From: Paenibacillus sp. 453mf
Lineage (GTDB): Bacteria > Bacillota > Bacilli > Paenibacillales > Paenibacillaceae
NCBI RefSeq assembly: GCF_900116105.1
Contig: NZ_FPAC01000001.1
Location: forward strand, 2,607,135 to 2,671,134
DNA length: 64,000 bases
Reading direction: 5' to 3'
Of the stretch, positions 54,595 to 64,000 are shown one piece after another (the first letter of the stretch is position 1; each line of letters begins with the position of its first letter). The translations under genes and the position numbers were made by a program. The notes beneath the pieces are model-generated. The model did no database searches and had not been told where the DNA came from. It worked only from the letters and a program-made list of their open reading frames with translations.

Positions 54595-55449
54595 TTACTT
54601 CGGCTGCGTAATGACAATTCGCTCACCATCAAACTCAAGAGTGGCCCGATTATCAATAGACAGCGCTTCTAGATACTCTCTCGGCACCTGAAGACGACCT
54701 GCTCTATCAATAATGACAAAAGCTTCATGCACCTCGCCCATTCCCGGAACAACCTCTGTGTCCAAATTTGCGTTGCGTTTAACAAATTCGGTGCTTGTAA
54801 GTCCGTCACGAATGGCAACTATTCGGTCCACCTTATTGGCTAGTGCCAGATCATGGGTGACGATGACAACGCTGACGGCCAGTTCTCGATTCAGCTTGCG
54901 AAAAATAGCCATGATCCGGTCGCTTGTCTCGCTGTCAACAGAACCTGTAGGTTCATCAGCAAGGAGTAGGCGCGGCCGATTGGCAAGAGATATCGCAATG
55001 GCAACCCGTTGCTGCTCTCCCCCAGATAATTGGTGAAGTCTGCTGTGCATTCGATGCTCAAGCCCTACCCATTCAAGCAGCTGTTTTGCATAGCTCCGAT
55101 CATATTTCCCCCCAAGCATCATCGGTGTTTCAACATTTTCGAGAGCTGTCATATAGGGGAGCAAATTCCTGCCATTGTTCTGCCAGATAAAGCCGACGGT
55201 ATGTCGCTTGTAATCCACAAGCTGCGCTTCCGTCATTTTGAGCAGATCCCAATCACCTACGACAGCAGTTCCAGCAGAAGGGCGATCCAGTCCCCCCAAG
55301 ATGTTGAGCAGTGTTGATTTGCCACTACCGCTGTTGCCGATAATTGCCATCATCTCACCATCCTCAACAGTCAGGTTCAGACCTTGAAGAGCAACCACTT
55401 CAACCTCGCTGGTTTTATAAATCTTGACCAATCCTTCGCAGTGAATCAT
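54595..55449 (-). CDS. ABC transporter ATPase with AbrB-like C-terminal extension
   Basis: 284 residues. Walker A GNSGSGKST, signature LSGGEQQRVA, Walker B LLLADEPTG, His loop VTHD; LolD/MacB subgroup by length and sequence. After about residue 235 it adds AFVIIDRAGRLQVPREYLEA and RATLEFDGERIVI, a swapped-hairpin AbrB-like segment. ATG 55449 sits one base after the permease stop. It probably pairs with the large permease. Confidence 0.88.
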   Translation of the reverse strand: MIHCEGLVKIYKTSEVEVVALQGLNLTVEDGEMMAIIGNSGSGKSTLLNILGGLDRPSAGTAVVGDWDLLKMTEAQLVDYKRHTVGFIWQNNGRNLLPYMTALENVETPMMLGGKYDRSYAKQLLEWVGLEHRMHSRLHQLSGGEQQRVAIAISLANRPRLLLADEPTGSVDSETSDRIMAIFRKLNRELAVSVVIVTHDLALANKVDRIVAIRDGLTSTEFVKRNANLDTEVVPGMGEVHEAFVIIDRAGRLQVPREYLEALSIDNRATLEFDGERIVITQPK

Positions 55450-55450
55450 A

Positions 55451-58408
55451 TCAGCGCTCCTCTCCCATCTTCACAGCCTGGTGTACTCTGAGTCTGCGAA
55501 TTTGCCATAACAGCATCACTGCTCCAATGAAGAGCATCACTCCGGTTACGATGTACAGCTGATAGGTATCACTGGCTTCGAACACGATCCGAAACGGAGG
55601 GACCTGAGTCTCTACATTATCGGTCGTTTGCAGGAATGGAAGAAACAATCTGCTTGCCAGCTGACCTATACCGATCCCTAATGCAATGGATAATCCTGCC
55701 GTAAATACCTGTTCAAGCAGCAGCATTCCGCTGAGCTGACCTCTGGATAGTCCCATGGCCCTCAGCACACCAAACTGAACCACCCGGCCAGACAGGTTAA
55801 AGAACCAATACAGTACATAACCAATTAACGAAATAATAATAGAAACAAGAAATCCAAGGCTTAATATTCCAAAAACTCCGCCTCTCGAAGGATGCTTGCT
55901 CTCTGCCACGAGCTCGGTGCGGACATCCTTTACTGAGGACAATTCGATCCCTGCATCGGCTAATTCAGTCATTAACGGAGCAACTAGAGCATCCGGCTCC
56001 ATCTTGAGCCACACCTCGTATGGAATCATCGGCACCTGGTCGTAGATATAATCCAGATTTGTAATAAAAAACGGGGTCTGATCCGGGTATTGTGCCGGCC
56101 AGTAGGGCAGAACACCAAATACCACAAATTCAATCATCTGCTCCTGCAGAGCAATGGATATGATATCTCCACTTTCCAGCTGGTATTTCTCTGCAAGATT
56201 GGAAGGGATAATGACGGCCCCTTCATAATGACCAAGCAGATCAAGATAACGATGAGGATGAGCTGGAAACAGATCATTACGGAACCAGGCCACCTCGGCA
56301 AAATCTACATTATCGATACCTACAATCATTCCCTGACCTGCTGATTTACCCGATACAATGACATTGCCTTTGGTTTGGAGGACTCTGGCAGCATGCTCCA
56401 CGCCAGGCAGCTGCCTGAATACTTCAAACGGCGGCTCAGAGTAGATCATTCTTCCGGGCGCAGCGCCTCCACCCATGCCCGGATTCCCTCCACCACCGGG
56501 ATTGCCCCCGCCTCCTGGACTTCCTCCGGAATTGCCGCCTGTATTAACTCCATTGTTATTTCCTCCGACACCAGGGCTGCCTCCAGGCTCGTTCGGATTG
56601 CCTCCTCCTCCTGAATTCCCTCCATTTACTGGAGTCAATTCAGGAGAACCTTCCCATACGGTCTGCATAACGACATCCGTACCATATTCATACAACGTAC
56701 GTTCTGTTGAATTCAGATCAATGGTTCTTGCAGCCGATGCATTGTAAACGCCAAGTCCCAGAGTCAAAACAAGCAGGATCATAAGCGGGTAATAAGAAGA
56801 TGAGGACCGAGAGAGCTGAGTCAGCGTCAGATAGAGCGGAACCGGAAAAATTTTGCGGCCGATCCACTGGATCAGTTTTAGAATCAACGGAAATAACCGG
56901 AGAAAGAACAGACCTAATGCAAATATCGCGATTGCGGGTACAAAAAATAAAAAAGGCTGCACCTGCAATTGGTCGGTTGTCATTCCCGTTTGAAAGGTAA
57001 GCATTTGGCGTTCATAGAACAAATAGTAGCCATATCCTGAAATGCCAAGCAGTAAAATATCGAGATACCATCGCTGCCATATCGGCTTGCGATCACTTCT
57101 CGCCTGCCGGCGCTTGGCATCCACAATCGTCGATCTGGCATAATTAATTGCCGGGATAACCGAAGCGATCATGGAGGCAATTACCGCAACCAGCCCCAGC
57201 CACAGGGCATCCTGCGTCACCCCTACAGGTATGGCTTTTCGATCGACGAACTCCAGAAATCCACTGGCAGATCCTATGCTCTTCGCCATGAACCAACCGA
57301 GAAATGGACCTGCCATCATAGCCAACGTGCCAAGAATCAGACCTTCCAGCAAGTACAATAGAATAATCTGTCTGGCAGAGGCTCCCCGGCTTCGAAGAAC
57401 AGCAATATCACTTTCCTGCTTCTGAAGCGATTGTCTGGCGTTCATAACGATAAAATAGAAGACCATTGCAATCATCGGAACCGCAAGCGTAAACAGCATA
57501 GTCTGCAGCTGCAGGCTCTGGGCTCTAAAGTTAGCAAGCAAATCACCGAAGGAAATATCGACTTTGGTATCCTTCAATCGTTGATACAGCTCAATATCCA
57601 ATCGTTCGAGCGTTCTCCCTAGACCTGGCAGCTGGCTCGTTTGAATCTCACTCAGATCAAAGGCGTAATACCATCTGGAGGTCTGAAGCGGAACTCCTTT
57701 TTCACTCAGCAAATAAGCGCTCATTACTTCTGGATCGATGTACAGTCCATTCATCATTCCTTCAAATCCTTGAAACCAATAAGGGGCGGTCAGATCATCC
57801 GGAGTAAAGACAGCTGTAATCTTGACCCTCAGCGTCAAATCCAGTCCACTGTATACGGGATATTCCAGTATGTCACCGACATGCAGATCATTTCGATACA
57901 TTCCTTCTTCAAGCATCGCTGCCTCAATCACGTTATCCCGCACCTGATTCCCTGGCATGACACCTTGAGTCACTGTTACATGATCTGTCAAATCGGTCAT
58001 TGAGCTAACGGTCATCGTCCTGATTCTGCTGGCATCGACTTTCGTAGGGTCTTCAGGACTCACTTCCGTGCTGCGAATCGTGCGGACATTAAGATAAGTA
58101 CTGTGATCAAATCCGATACTGCTCGAAACGTCTTCCCTGATATATCGATCAACTTCGTTCAGCGAGACAAGGTCTGTCTTCGTCCCTCCTGCCGCCTGAT
58201 AGCTCATGAGCAGAGAACCTGCAGGCATACCACTGCTCTCTTCCTCCAAAGACTGAGCGACGACACGCTTCAACGCTCCATCTGCATACATGGGAATGCT
58301 GACGGTGAAACCTACAGCCACAATAAGACCTAGTAAGGTACTTAGCGTAAGCCATCTTGTGTTCCATATTTTTCGAAACAAGAGGCGCAACAAGGGCATT
58401 CCTTTCAT
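55451..58408 (-). CDS. Large FtsX-type ABC permease with Gly-rich linker
   Basis: 985 residues: an N-terminal anchor, a large external MacB-like domain, FtsX domain 1 (LQTMLFTLAVPMIAMVFYFI ... LLYLLEGLILG), further spans, a long external low-complexity Gly/Asn/Pro stretch near residues 590-650, a second external domain (VEHAARVLQTKG...) and FtsX domain 2 (FGVLRAMGLSRGQLSGMLLL). It moves lipoproteins or peptides, or acts mechanically, rather than importing solutes. ATG 58408 overlaps the adaptor stop by one base. Confidence 0.88.
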   Translation of the reverse strand: MKGMPLLRLLFRKIWNTRWLTLSTLLGLIVAVGFTVSIPMYADGALKRVVAQSLEEESSGMPAGSLLMSYQAAGGTKTDLVSLNEVDRYIREDVSSSIGFDHSTYLNVRTIRSTEVSPEDPTKVDASRIRTMTVSSMTDLTDHVTVTQGVMPGNQVRDNVIEAAMLEEGMYRNDLHVGDILEYPVYSGLDLTLRVKITAVFTPDDLTAPYWFQGFEGMMNGLYIDPEVMSAYLLSEKGVPLQTSRWYYAFDLSEIQTSQLPGLGRTLERLDIELYQRLKDTKVDISFGDLLANFRAQSLQLQTMLFTLAVPMIAMVFYFIVMNARQSLQKQESDIAVLRSRGASARQIILLYLLEGLILGTLAMMAGPFLGWFMAKSIGSASGFLEFVDRKAIPVGVTQDALWLGLVAVIASMIASVIPAINYARSTIVDAKRRQARSDRKPIWQRWYLDILLLGISGYGYYLFYERQMLTFQTGMTTDQLQVQPFLFFVPAIAIFALGLFFLRLFPLILKLIQWIGRKIFPVPLYLTLTQLSRSSSSYYPLMILLVLTLGLGVYNASAARTIDLNSTERTLYEYGTDVVMQTVWEGSPELTPVNGGNSGGGGNPNEPGGSPGVGGNNNGVNTGGNSGGSPGGGGNPGGGGNPGMGGGAAPGRMIYSEPPFEVFRQLPGVEHAARVLQTKGNVIVSGKSAGQGMIVGIDNVDFAEVAWFRNDLFPAHPHRYLDLLGHYEGAVIIPSNLAEKYQLESGDIISIALQEQMIEFVVFGVLPYWPAQYPDQTPFFITNLDYIYDQVPMIPYEVWLKMEPDALVAPLMTELADAGIELSSVKDVRTELVAESKHPSRGGVFGILSLGFLVSIIISLIGYVLYWFFNLSGRVVQFGVLRAMGLSRGQLSGMLLLEQVFTAGLSIALGIGIGQLASRLFLPFLQTTDNVETQVPPFRIVFEASDTYQLYIVTGVMLFIGAVMLLWQIRRLRVHQAVKMGEER

Positions 58409-59514
58409 TACCTTCCGACCACCTTCTGTCCGGGTGTCAGACCTTTGAGGATTTCAACATCCGTAGATGTCTGCTGACCTACCTCAACGTCAACCTCCCT
58501 CTTGCTACCATCCGCCTCTACAACTTGTACATAAGTTCTTGATCCGATAGATCGAAGTGTGGAGATCGGTATTAAGACGGCATTCTCCTTGCGCTGTGTT
58601 ACAATCGATACGGTAAGGGGTGTACCGCGATTTAACCCTTCAGGCCAATCATCCAGCTCAACAATGACAAATTGGTCGAGTGATTCCTGAGCAGGAGGCG
58701 TGCCTGTTCCTCCTTCTCCTCCGGAACCCGTGTCTTCTGCCATTTCCACAGGCATGACCTGAATGGTACCGGTATGCGTTCCAGCCGCGTTGATATCCAC
58801 ATCTGCCTTCATTCCTTGTGCAATCACTTCCAGATCCTTCTTGGCAAAAGTAGCGGCGACAACCAGATTGGATGTGTCTGCAATGGTTGCAATCGGATCG
58901 TACGCCTTCACAGCAGCTCCTTTTTCCACCTGAACACTTAGCACGGTGCCCGCGAAAGGAGCTGACAGCGTAGATTTGCCTACCTGCTCCTCAAGATCCG
59001 CCAGTTCTTGTCTTTGCTCTTCAAACGTGATTACAGCCTCTTCATATTCAACAGGGTCCATCTCGTCTTTTTTGCGAAGTGTTTCCTTCATCTGAACTTC
59101 CGCTTTACGAATCTGCAGCTTCTTCTGGCGAATCTGCTTCTCCAGCTCCTCAACATCCAGCACAGCAATTTGCTGTCCGGCCTTCACCTTGTCTCCCGGT
59201 TTGACGTACAGCTCCTTGACATGCATGCCATCCAGTGTAAAATAAACCTTCTCCTCTCTCTGACTCATCAGCTTGCCGGAACCCGAAACCTTGGTTTCGA
59301 TCGTTTCTGTACGAACCTCATATTCCGGCTTCTTGGATATGGTCGGCGGTGTAATCGGAGGCAAGACCTCCTCTTCCGGTTCTGCTGGCAGCAAGGAACA
59401 GCCGCTGAGAATAAGACCTGCCGCACCTATTAGTGCAATGGCTCGAAGACGTCTCTTCCAGCTGGCATAGGATTCGTTATGTAATGAATTTACCGTCCAC
59501 CATCTCATGAACAT
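58408..59514 (-). CDS. HlyD/MacA-type periplasmic adaptor-like lipoprotein
   Basis: 368 residues from ATG 59514, with GGAGG 9 bases upstream; it overlaps the ATPase end by 38 bases. After a basic start, AIALIGAAGLILSGC is a lipobox. The lipoyl-like hairpin and coiled coil (EQQIAVLDVEELEKQIRQKK-type region, LADLEEQVGKSTLSAPFAGTV) and a beta-barrel (VVAATFAKKDLEVIAQ) are typical of MacA/YknX adaptors. Confidence 0.88.
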   Translation of the reverse strand: MFMRWWTVNSLHNESYASWKRRLRAIALIGAAGLILSGCSLLPAEPEEEVLPPITPPTISKKPEYEVRTETIETKVSGSGKLMSQREEKVYFTLDGMHVKELYVKPGDKVKAGQQIAVLDVEELEKQIRQKKLQIRKAEVQMKETLRKKDEMDPVEYEEAVITFEEQRQELADLEEQVGKSTLSAPFAGTVLSVQVEKGAAVKAYDPIATIADTSNLVVAATFAKKDLEVIAQGMKADVDINAAGTHTGTIQVMPVEMAEDTGSGGEGGTGTPPAQESLDQFVIVELDDWPEGLNRGTPLTVSIVTQRKENAVLIPISTLRSIGSRTYVQVVEADGSKREVDVEVGQQTSTDVEILKGLTPGQKVVGR

Positions 59515-60268
59515 GGTCTGCAACCTCCAAAATCGTAGGATCATGTGTCGTCATGCAGATCGTCACTTGCTCTGTTGCAATCATATTTCGAAAAACCGCC
59601 ATCACTTGTGCTCCCATCTTGGAATCAAGCTCTGCCGTTGGTTCATCAGCGAGCAGAAGCTTCGGACGATGAGCTATGGCCTTGGCTATTGCGACTCTCT
59701 GCTGCTCTCCACCCGACAGCTCAAAAGGTCTGTGCTTCGCCCGCTTGCTGAGGCCCACCATATCAAGGCAATATGCCACCCTCTCCTTCCATTCACTCTT
59801 TGGAACATTCGCCATCCGCAGGGATAGCTCTACATTCTCCCATGCAGACAGCAAGGGCATCAGAGCATATGCTTGAAAAATAAATCCAATATCCTGCCTT
59901 CTAAGCTTTGTCCGACTTCCATCTCCTGTATCGTGCAGAGGCCTGCCATCAAAATAAATCTCACCGCTAGTCGGCTGATCGAGACCTCCCAGCATATTTA
60001 GCAAGGTTGTCTTCCCCGAACCTGACCTCCCTCTTAGCATAACAAGCTGCTCAGCATTGACCTGCAGATCAATCCCTTTTAGGACATGGATCGCCTTGCC
60101 TCCCGTCTCAAAACTGCGATGAACATTACACACCTTAAGAATGGGTTCGCTAGAGTCCGGTCGGGATGGATCCGAATCCGGGCTGCCTATAGCCTCGTTC
60201 TCCTGTTCTATGCTGATCATCTCAAGAGCAGGCTCTCTCTCTGGCAGTACATCATCCTTCTCCTGCAC
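59477..60268 (-). CDS. ABC transporter ATPase (MacB/LolD type)
   Basis: 263 residues with a 40-residue acidic N-terminal extension; Walker A GRSGSGKTT, signature LSGGEQQRVA, Walker B LLLADEPTA, His loop TTHD. First gene of the five-gene operon. The start is GTG 60268 with no clear ribosome site; ATG 60220 (MISIEQENE) is an alternative that keeps the whole ATPase. Confidence 0.85.
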   Translation of the reverse strand: MQEKDDVLPEREPALEMISIEQENEAIGSPDSDPSRPDSSEPILKVCNVHRSFETGGKAIHVLKGIDLQVNAEQLVMLRGRSGSGKTTLLNMLGGLDQPTSGEIYFDGRPLHDTGDGSRTKLRRQDIGFIFQAYALMPLLSAWENVELSLRMANVPKSEWKERVAYCLDMVGLSKRAKHRPFELSGGEQQRVAIAKAIAHRPKLLLADEPTAELDSKMGAQVMAVFRNMIATEQVTICMTTHDPTILEVADHVHEMVDGKFIT

Positions 60269-60494
60269 AAATATAGAAGAACTCTTATGCTCATCCTGCT
60301 CTTTTCTGCTGCGAAATGGTATTCTTATAACAACTCGCCCCCAAACATTACAAGGAAATAACTAGAATATAATTACAAATATTTCTACCTGCATTATAAA
60401 CGACATAAAACAGAAATAAGTTACAACCTTTTAAAGATAATTTTGATTTGTTCTCATAGAGCTGCCAGATGATGAATTAAACTTAAGAACATAA

Positions 60495-60519
60495 CAAAAA
60501 ACGGCCCTCAGCAGGGCCG
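60495..60519 (-). terminator. pyr operon terminator
   Basis: CGGCCCT/AGGGCCG stem and T6 on the minus strand, after pyrE. Confidence 0.9.
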
Positions 60520-60542
60520 CCTGTCTATAGAGACTTTTTATA

Positions 60543-61184
60543 TTACACTCCAAATGAACTCGGATCTTCACGCCAGGAGCGAAGCAATTCCAGATCAGCC
60601 TCGGCAATTGCTCCTTCACGCAGAGCAACCTCAGTCAGCGCTGTATAATTGGACAAGCTTTGCAGTGGAATTCCCGCTTCTTCAAAGGCCTGAGCTGCAC
60701 GATCTAGCTGATAGCTGAAGATCGCAAGCACGGCAAGCGCCTCTGCTCCAGCTTCTTGTACCGCCTTCGCGGCTTTTAACGAGCTTCCTCCCGTGGAGAT
60801 TAAATCTTCAATGACGATTACCTTTTGACCTTCTTTAACGAGACCCTCAATCAGATTCTCTTTCCCGTGCCCTTTGGCCTTGTCCCGAATGTAAATCATC
60901 GGGAGACCCAGCTTCTGTGCAACGAATGCGGCATGCGGAATGCCTGCTGTTGCTGTTCCAGCGATCACTTCTGTATCTGGATACTGCTCGCGGATAACAG
61001 CTGCAAAAGATTCGGCAATCAGATCACGAATTTCGGGATACGACATCGTGAGTCGATTGTCACAATAGATCGGAGATTTAATGCCGGAGGTCCAGGTAAA
61101 GGGCTGATTCGGGCGCAGTGCCACTGCCTTAATTTGTAACAGTTTGGATGCCAGCTGTTCAGGAATTTTCGTTAATGTTGTCAT
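60543..61184 (-). CDS. pyrE: Orotate phosphoribosyltransferase
   Basis: 213 residues. PRPP-binding loop [17 protein letters not shown]; substrate segments [16 protein letters not shown] and [16 protein letters not shown]. Makes OMP from orotate and PRPP. ATG 61184 overlaps the pyrF stop (ATGA). Confidence 0.96.
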   Translation of the reverse strand: MTTLTKIPEQLASKLLQIKAVALRPNQPFTWTSGIKSPIYCDNRLTMSYPEIRDLIAESFAAVIREQYPDTEVIAGTATAGIPHAAFVAQKLGLPMIYIRDKAKGHGKENLIEGLVKEGQKVIVIEDLISTGGSSLKAAKAVQEAGAEALAVLAIFSYQLDRAAQAFEEAGIPLQSLSNYTALTEVALREGAIAEADLELLRSWREDPSSFGV

Positions 61185-61921
61185 TGATTCATCATCTCCT
61201 CAATAATTTGCTCTGCTGCCGCTCTCGGGTTCTCACTGGCTGTTATAGGCCTGCCTACAACGATATAGCTGCTTCCCCCTGAGATTGCTTGTCCGGGCGT
61301 AAGTATTCTGGACTGGTCGCCTACTGCGCTTCCCGCAGGGCGAATCCCGGGTGTAACCGTATAAAAATCATGACCGCATGCTTCTCTAATTGCGGTTACC
61401 TCCAGCGGTGAAGCAACCACTCCGTGAAGTCCCGCTTCCTTCGCGAGTGAAGCATAACGTACAACAACCGCTTCTACATCGCCTGGAATGCCAATTTCAT
61501 TGTTCATCGTGGCTTGATTGGTACTTGTCAGCTGTGTCACTGCGATAATCGTTGGAACCGTAAATCCTTCCTCTTCCGCTGCCTGTTTGGCTCCTGCGAG
61601 TGCAGAGGACATCATCTCCTTGCCCCCAGCTGCGTGAACGTTGAACATATCGACACCCAGCCGGGTTACGCTATGTGATCCACCCTTCACCGTATTCGGA
61701 ATATCATGCATTTTTACATCCAGAAATACTGAGTATCCTTTCTCCTTAAGCTCTTTCACAAAGGACGGCCCTGCCGTATAAAACAGCTGCATTCCGACTT
61801 TCATGTAACAAGGTATTCCCTCAAGACGGTCTATCAGCTGTCTGGCACTGTCTGCATCGGGATAGTCCAAGGCTACCATCAGGCGCCCGGCCATCTCTTT
61901 ATATTCAGAAGTCAATTGCAT
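61181..61921 (-). CDS. pyrF: Orotidine 5'-phosphate decarboxylase
   Basis: 246 residues. Catalytic Lys-Asp network [13 protein letters not shown]; phosphate loop TPGIRP and IVVGRPIT. Makes UMP. The frame opens earlier (62011), but GGAG lies 8 bases before ATG 61921. It directly follows carB, so pyrK and pyrD are not between them as in B. subtilis. Confidence 0.95.
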   Translation of the reverse strand: MQLTSEYKEMAGRLMVALDYPDADSARQLIDRLEGIPCYMKVGMQLFYTAGPSFVKELKEKGYSVFLDVKMHDIPNTVKGGSHSVTRLGVDMFNVHAAGGKEMMSSALAGAKQAAEEEGFTVPTIIAVTQLTSTNQATMNNEIGIPGDVEAVVVRYASLAKEAGLHGVVASPLEVTAIREACGHDFYTVTPGIRPAGSAVGDQSRILTPGQAISGGSSYIVVGRPITASENPRAAAEQIIEEMMNQ

Positions 61922-62028
61922 TTTCCATTCTCCCCCATTCCATTTCTTTTGTTCGTTATAAAGGACATCGGATAAAGCCCTTTGATTCCGAGCTTTATCG
62001 ATGTCCTTCAAGATATTGTTTATGAGGA

Positions 62029-64000
62029 TCAGCGGCTGAACGTTGGCATGGATTCTGAGGAGAAATTAATCGTCTCCAGCATTTGCAGAAGCGCGCGTAC
62101 CGTATCCAGAGAAGTCATACATACAACCCCGTTCTCTACTGCTTCACGGCGGATACGGAATCCGTCACGCTGCGGTGTTTTACCTTTTGTCAGCGTATTA
62201 AATACGAAGTTGGCTTCACCTGTACGAATCATATCCAGAATGTTTGGCGTACCTTCGCTGAGCTTGTTGACCGTTTGGACCGGAATTCCCGCCTTAGCCA
62301 GTGCTTCGGCGGTACCGCCTGTTGCAATGATTTTGTAGCCCAGCTTGTAGAAGCCGCCGAGCAGGGATACAGCCTCGTCTTTGTCTTTATCAGCAACAGT
62401 TGCGATGATGGCACCGGAAGAAGGAATCTTCATGCCCGCTCCGATCAGTCCTTTATACAAAGCCTTAGCGTAGAGCACATCACGGCCCATAACTTCGCCC
62501 GTGGATTTCATTTCAGGTCCCAGAGTGGGTTCTACACGGCGCAGCTTCGCAAAGGAGAAGACCGGTACTTTAACCGATACATGATCGCTCTCCGGCCATA
62601 GGCCATCCACATACCCTTGATCAGCAAGCTTGTTGCCAAGAATCGCCTGGGTAGCCAGATTCGCCATTGGAATACCGGTTACTTTGCTTAGGAATGGAAC
62701 TGTTCTTGAAGATCTAGGGTTAACCTCGATGACATACACATCATCTTGATAAATAACGAACTGAATGTTAACGAGCCCGATCGTTTTGAGTTCCTTCGAA
62801 ATTTTGATGGTGATATCTACAATTTTTTCTTTCAAATGTGCTTCCAGGTGCTGTGGAGGATATACCGCAATCGAGTCACCGGAGTGAACCCCTGCACGTT
62901 CCACATGCTCCATAATTCCCGGGATCAGGACAGTCTCACCATCACAGATTGCATCGACTTCTACCTCTTTACCCAGCATATAGCGGTCAATCAGAACCGG
63001 ATGCTCAGGATTAATCTTGACAGCCTGCTCCATATAGCTGAGCAGCTCGCTGTCGGAGTAGACGATCTCCATCGCACGTCCGCCAAGTACGTAGGAAGGA
63101 CGTACCAGGACCGGATAGCCAAGACCATGCGCTGTTCCAACAGCCTCATCCACTGAAGTAACCGTGCTGCCTTGCGGCTGTGCAATTGACAAGCGGGATA
63201 GCAGTGCCTCGAACTTCTTGCGGTCTTCGGCTTCGTCAATGCTTGCCAAGTCCGTACCAAGAATCTTCACTCCTGCTGCCGCAAGCGGCGCAGCCAGATT
63301 AATCGCCGTTTGTCCGCCGAACTGTACGATGACGCCAATCGGATTCTCCTGCTCTATGACGTTCATTACATCCTCGAAGAACAAGGGCTCAAAGTAGAGT
63401 CGGTCAGACGTATTGAAATCCGTGGATACTGTTTCAGGGTTGTTATTGATAATAACCGCTTCGTATCCCGCTTTTTGAATCGCCCATACGGCGTGAACTG
63501 TTGAGTAGTCAAATTCGATGCCTTGGCCGATTCGGATTGGACCCGAACCCAGTACGACGATCTTCTCCTTGTCGGAAGGCAGAACCTCATTCTCCGTTTC
63601 ATAGCTGGAGTAGTAATAAGGTGTTGTTGCTTCGAACTCCGCTGCGCAGGTATCTACCATTTTGTATACTGGACGTAAATTTTGCGCTTCACGCATTTCA
63701 CGGACTTCGCTTTCCTTCGTATGCGCAGTTCCTGGTTGACTCTCAGCACGCAGCTCGGCAATGGCGCGGTCTGTAAAGCCCATACGTTTTGCTTGATACA
63801 ATGTTTCCCCAGTCAGTTCACTCTCCGACCGGATTTGGTCTTCGAATTTGACGATTGCTTCAATCTTATCAAGGAACCACCAGTCGATCTTCGTAATATC
63901 CTGAATCTCTTGGAGCGTGTAGCCGCGACGGAACGCTTCAGCTACTAAGAACATACGCTCATCATCCGGCTTAGCAAGGCGGGTTCTAAGTACCTCATCT
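62029..64000 (-). CDS. carB: Carbamoyl-phosphate synthase large chain, 5' part outside window
   Basis: About 657 residues of the C-terminal two-thirds. Visible are the second ATP-grasp synthase half ([51 protein letters not shown]) and the C-terminal allosteric MGS-like domain ([39 protein letters not shown]). The stop is 108 bases before the pyrF start; the gene continues past the window edge. Confidence 0.95.
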   Translation of the reverse strand, partial: DEVLRTRLAKPDDERMFLVAEAFRRGYTLQEIQDITKIDWWFLDKIEAIVKFEDQIRSESELTGETLYQAKRMGFTDRAIAELRAESQPGTAHTKESEVREMREAQNLRPVYKMVDTCAAEFEATTPYYYSSYETENEVLPSDKEKIVVLGSGPIRIGQGIEFDYSTVHAVWAIQKAGYEAVIINNNPETVSTDFNTSDRLYFEPLFFEDVMNVIEQENPIGVIVQFGGQTAINLAAPLAAAGVKILGTDLASIDEAEDRKKFEALLSRLSIAQPQGSTVTSVDEAVGTAHGLGYPVLVRPSYVLGGRAMEIVYSDSELLSYMEQAVKINPEHPVLIDRYMLGKEVEVDAICDGETVLIPGIMEHVERAGVHSGDSIAVYPPQHLEAHLKEKIVDITIKISKELKTIGLVNIQFVIYQDDVYVIEVNPRSSRTVPFLSKVTGIPMANLATQAILGNKLADQGYVDGLWPESDHVSVKVPVFSFAKLRRVEPTLGPEMKSTGEVMGRDVLYAKALYKGLIGAGMKIPSSGAIIATVADKDKDEAVSLLGGFYKLGYKIIATGGTAEALAKAGIPVQTVNKLSEGTPNILDMIRTGEANFVFNTLTKGKTPQRDGFRIRREAVENGVVCMTSLDTVRALLQMLETINFSSESMPTFSR

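Noticed and set aside
56475..56747. Plus-strand proline-rich frame opposite the permease linker
   Set aside because: It is the antisense shadow of the GGN-rich insert (GGN reads as CC-rich Pro codons).

Overview
The window reads as a chromosomal segment of a low-to-mid GC, endospore-forming Bacillota, most like Paenibacillus. This rests on the gene set and on strong GGAGG ribosome binding sites: CcpA beside the bacillithiol protein YtxJ, YlaN, YugN, YktB, SpeA, a YjcZ-type spore peptide, divergent acsA/acuA, a TyrS T-box, and several Paenibacillus-style small proteins. Species cannot be fixed from the sequence alone.

Region 1-31 kb is mostly housekeeping. It holds a CBS protein (cut by the edge), an M20 amidohydrolase, YugN, FtsW, Asp23-like and YlaN proteins, an HPr-like protein without the phosphorylatable histidine, an M29 aminopeptidase, a GAF-GGDEF diguanylate cyclase, rpsD, T-box-controlled tyrS, a class A PBP with fibronectin-like tails, acsA/acuA, mtnN, ccpA-ytxJ, a DJ-1/PfpI protein, a GlcNAc-type PTS EIICBA-EI operon, a divergent EPSP synthase, shikimate kinase and 6-phosphogluconate dehydrogenase. 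Region 31-36.8 kb has YktB, arginine decarboxylase, a His-rich DUF1292 protein and small secreted or hypothetical proteins.

Region 36.9-43.8 kb is an integrated and decaying mobile element. It lies between a complete tRNA-Val(GAC) and a 54-bp exact copy of its 3' part (attL 36888-36941, attR 43740-43793). Its mobility genes are broken: a repressor without its N-terminus, an ImmA protease with a frameshift and HExxH changed to HExxY, and a tyrosine integrase with a frameshift and an in-frame TAG. The cargo includes an agr-type peptide-signalling locus: a truncated membrane protein, intact-looking AgrB, a 44-residue AgrD absent from routine ORF calls, and a frameshifted LytTR regulator. The AgrD ring position is serine instead of cysteine. 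An O-antigen-ligase-like membrane protein is also present.

Region 43.8-53 kb holds a frameshifted HExxH protein, very small membrane proteins, ung, tRNA-Leu, an apparently LexA-controlled WYL-like/winged-helix pair, tandem CNNM-CBS transporters with an unusual SD-hairpin-TTG start, tRNA-Ile2 and initiator tRNA-Met. Region 53-60.3 kb is a five-gene operon: ATPase, HlyD-type adaptor lipoprotein, 985-residue FtsX-type permease, a second ATPase with an AbrB-like tail, and a solute-binding lipoprotein. The window ends in the pyrimidine operon (carB, pyrF, pyrE).
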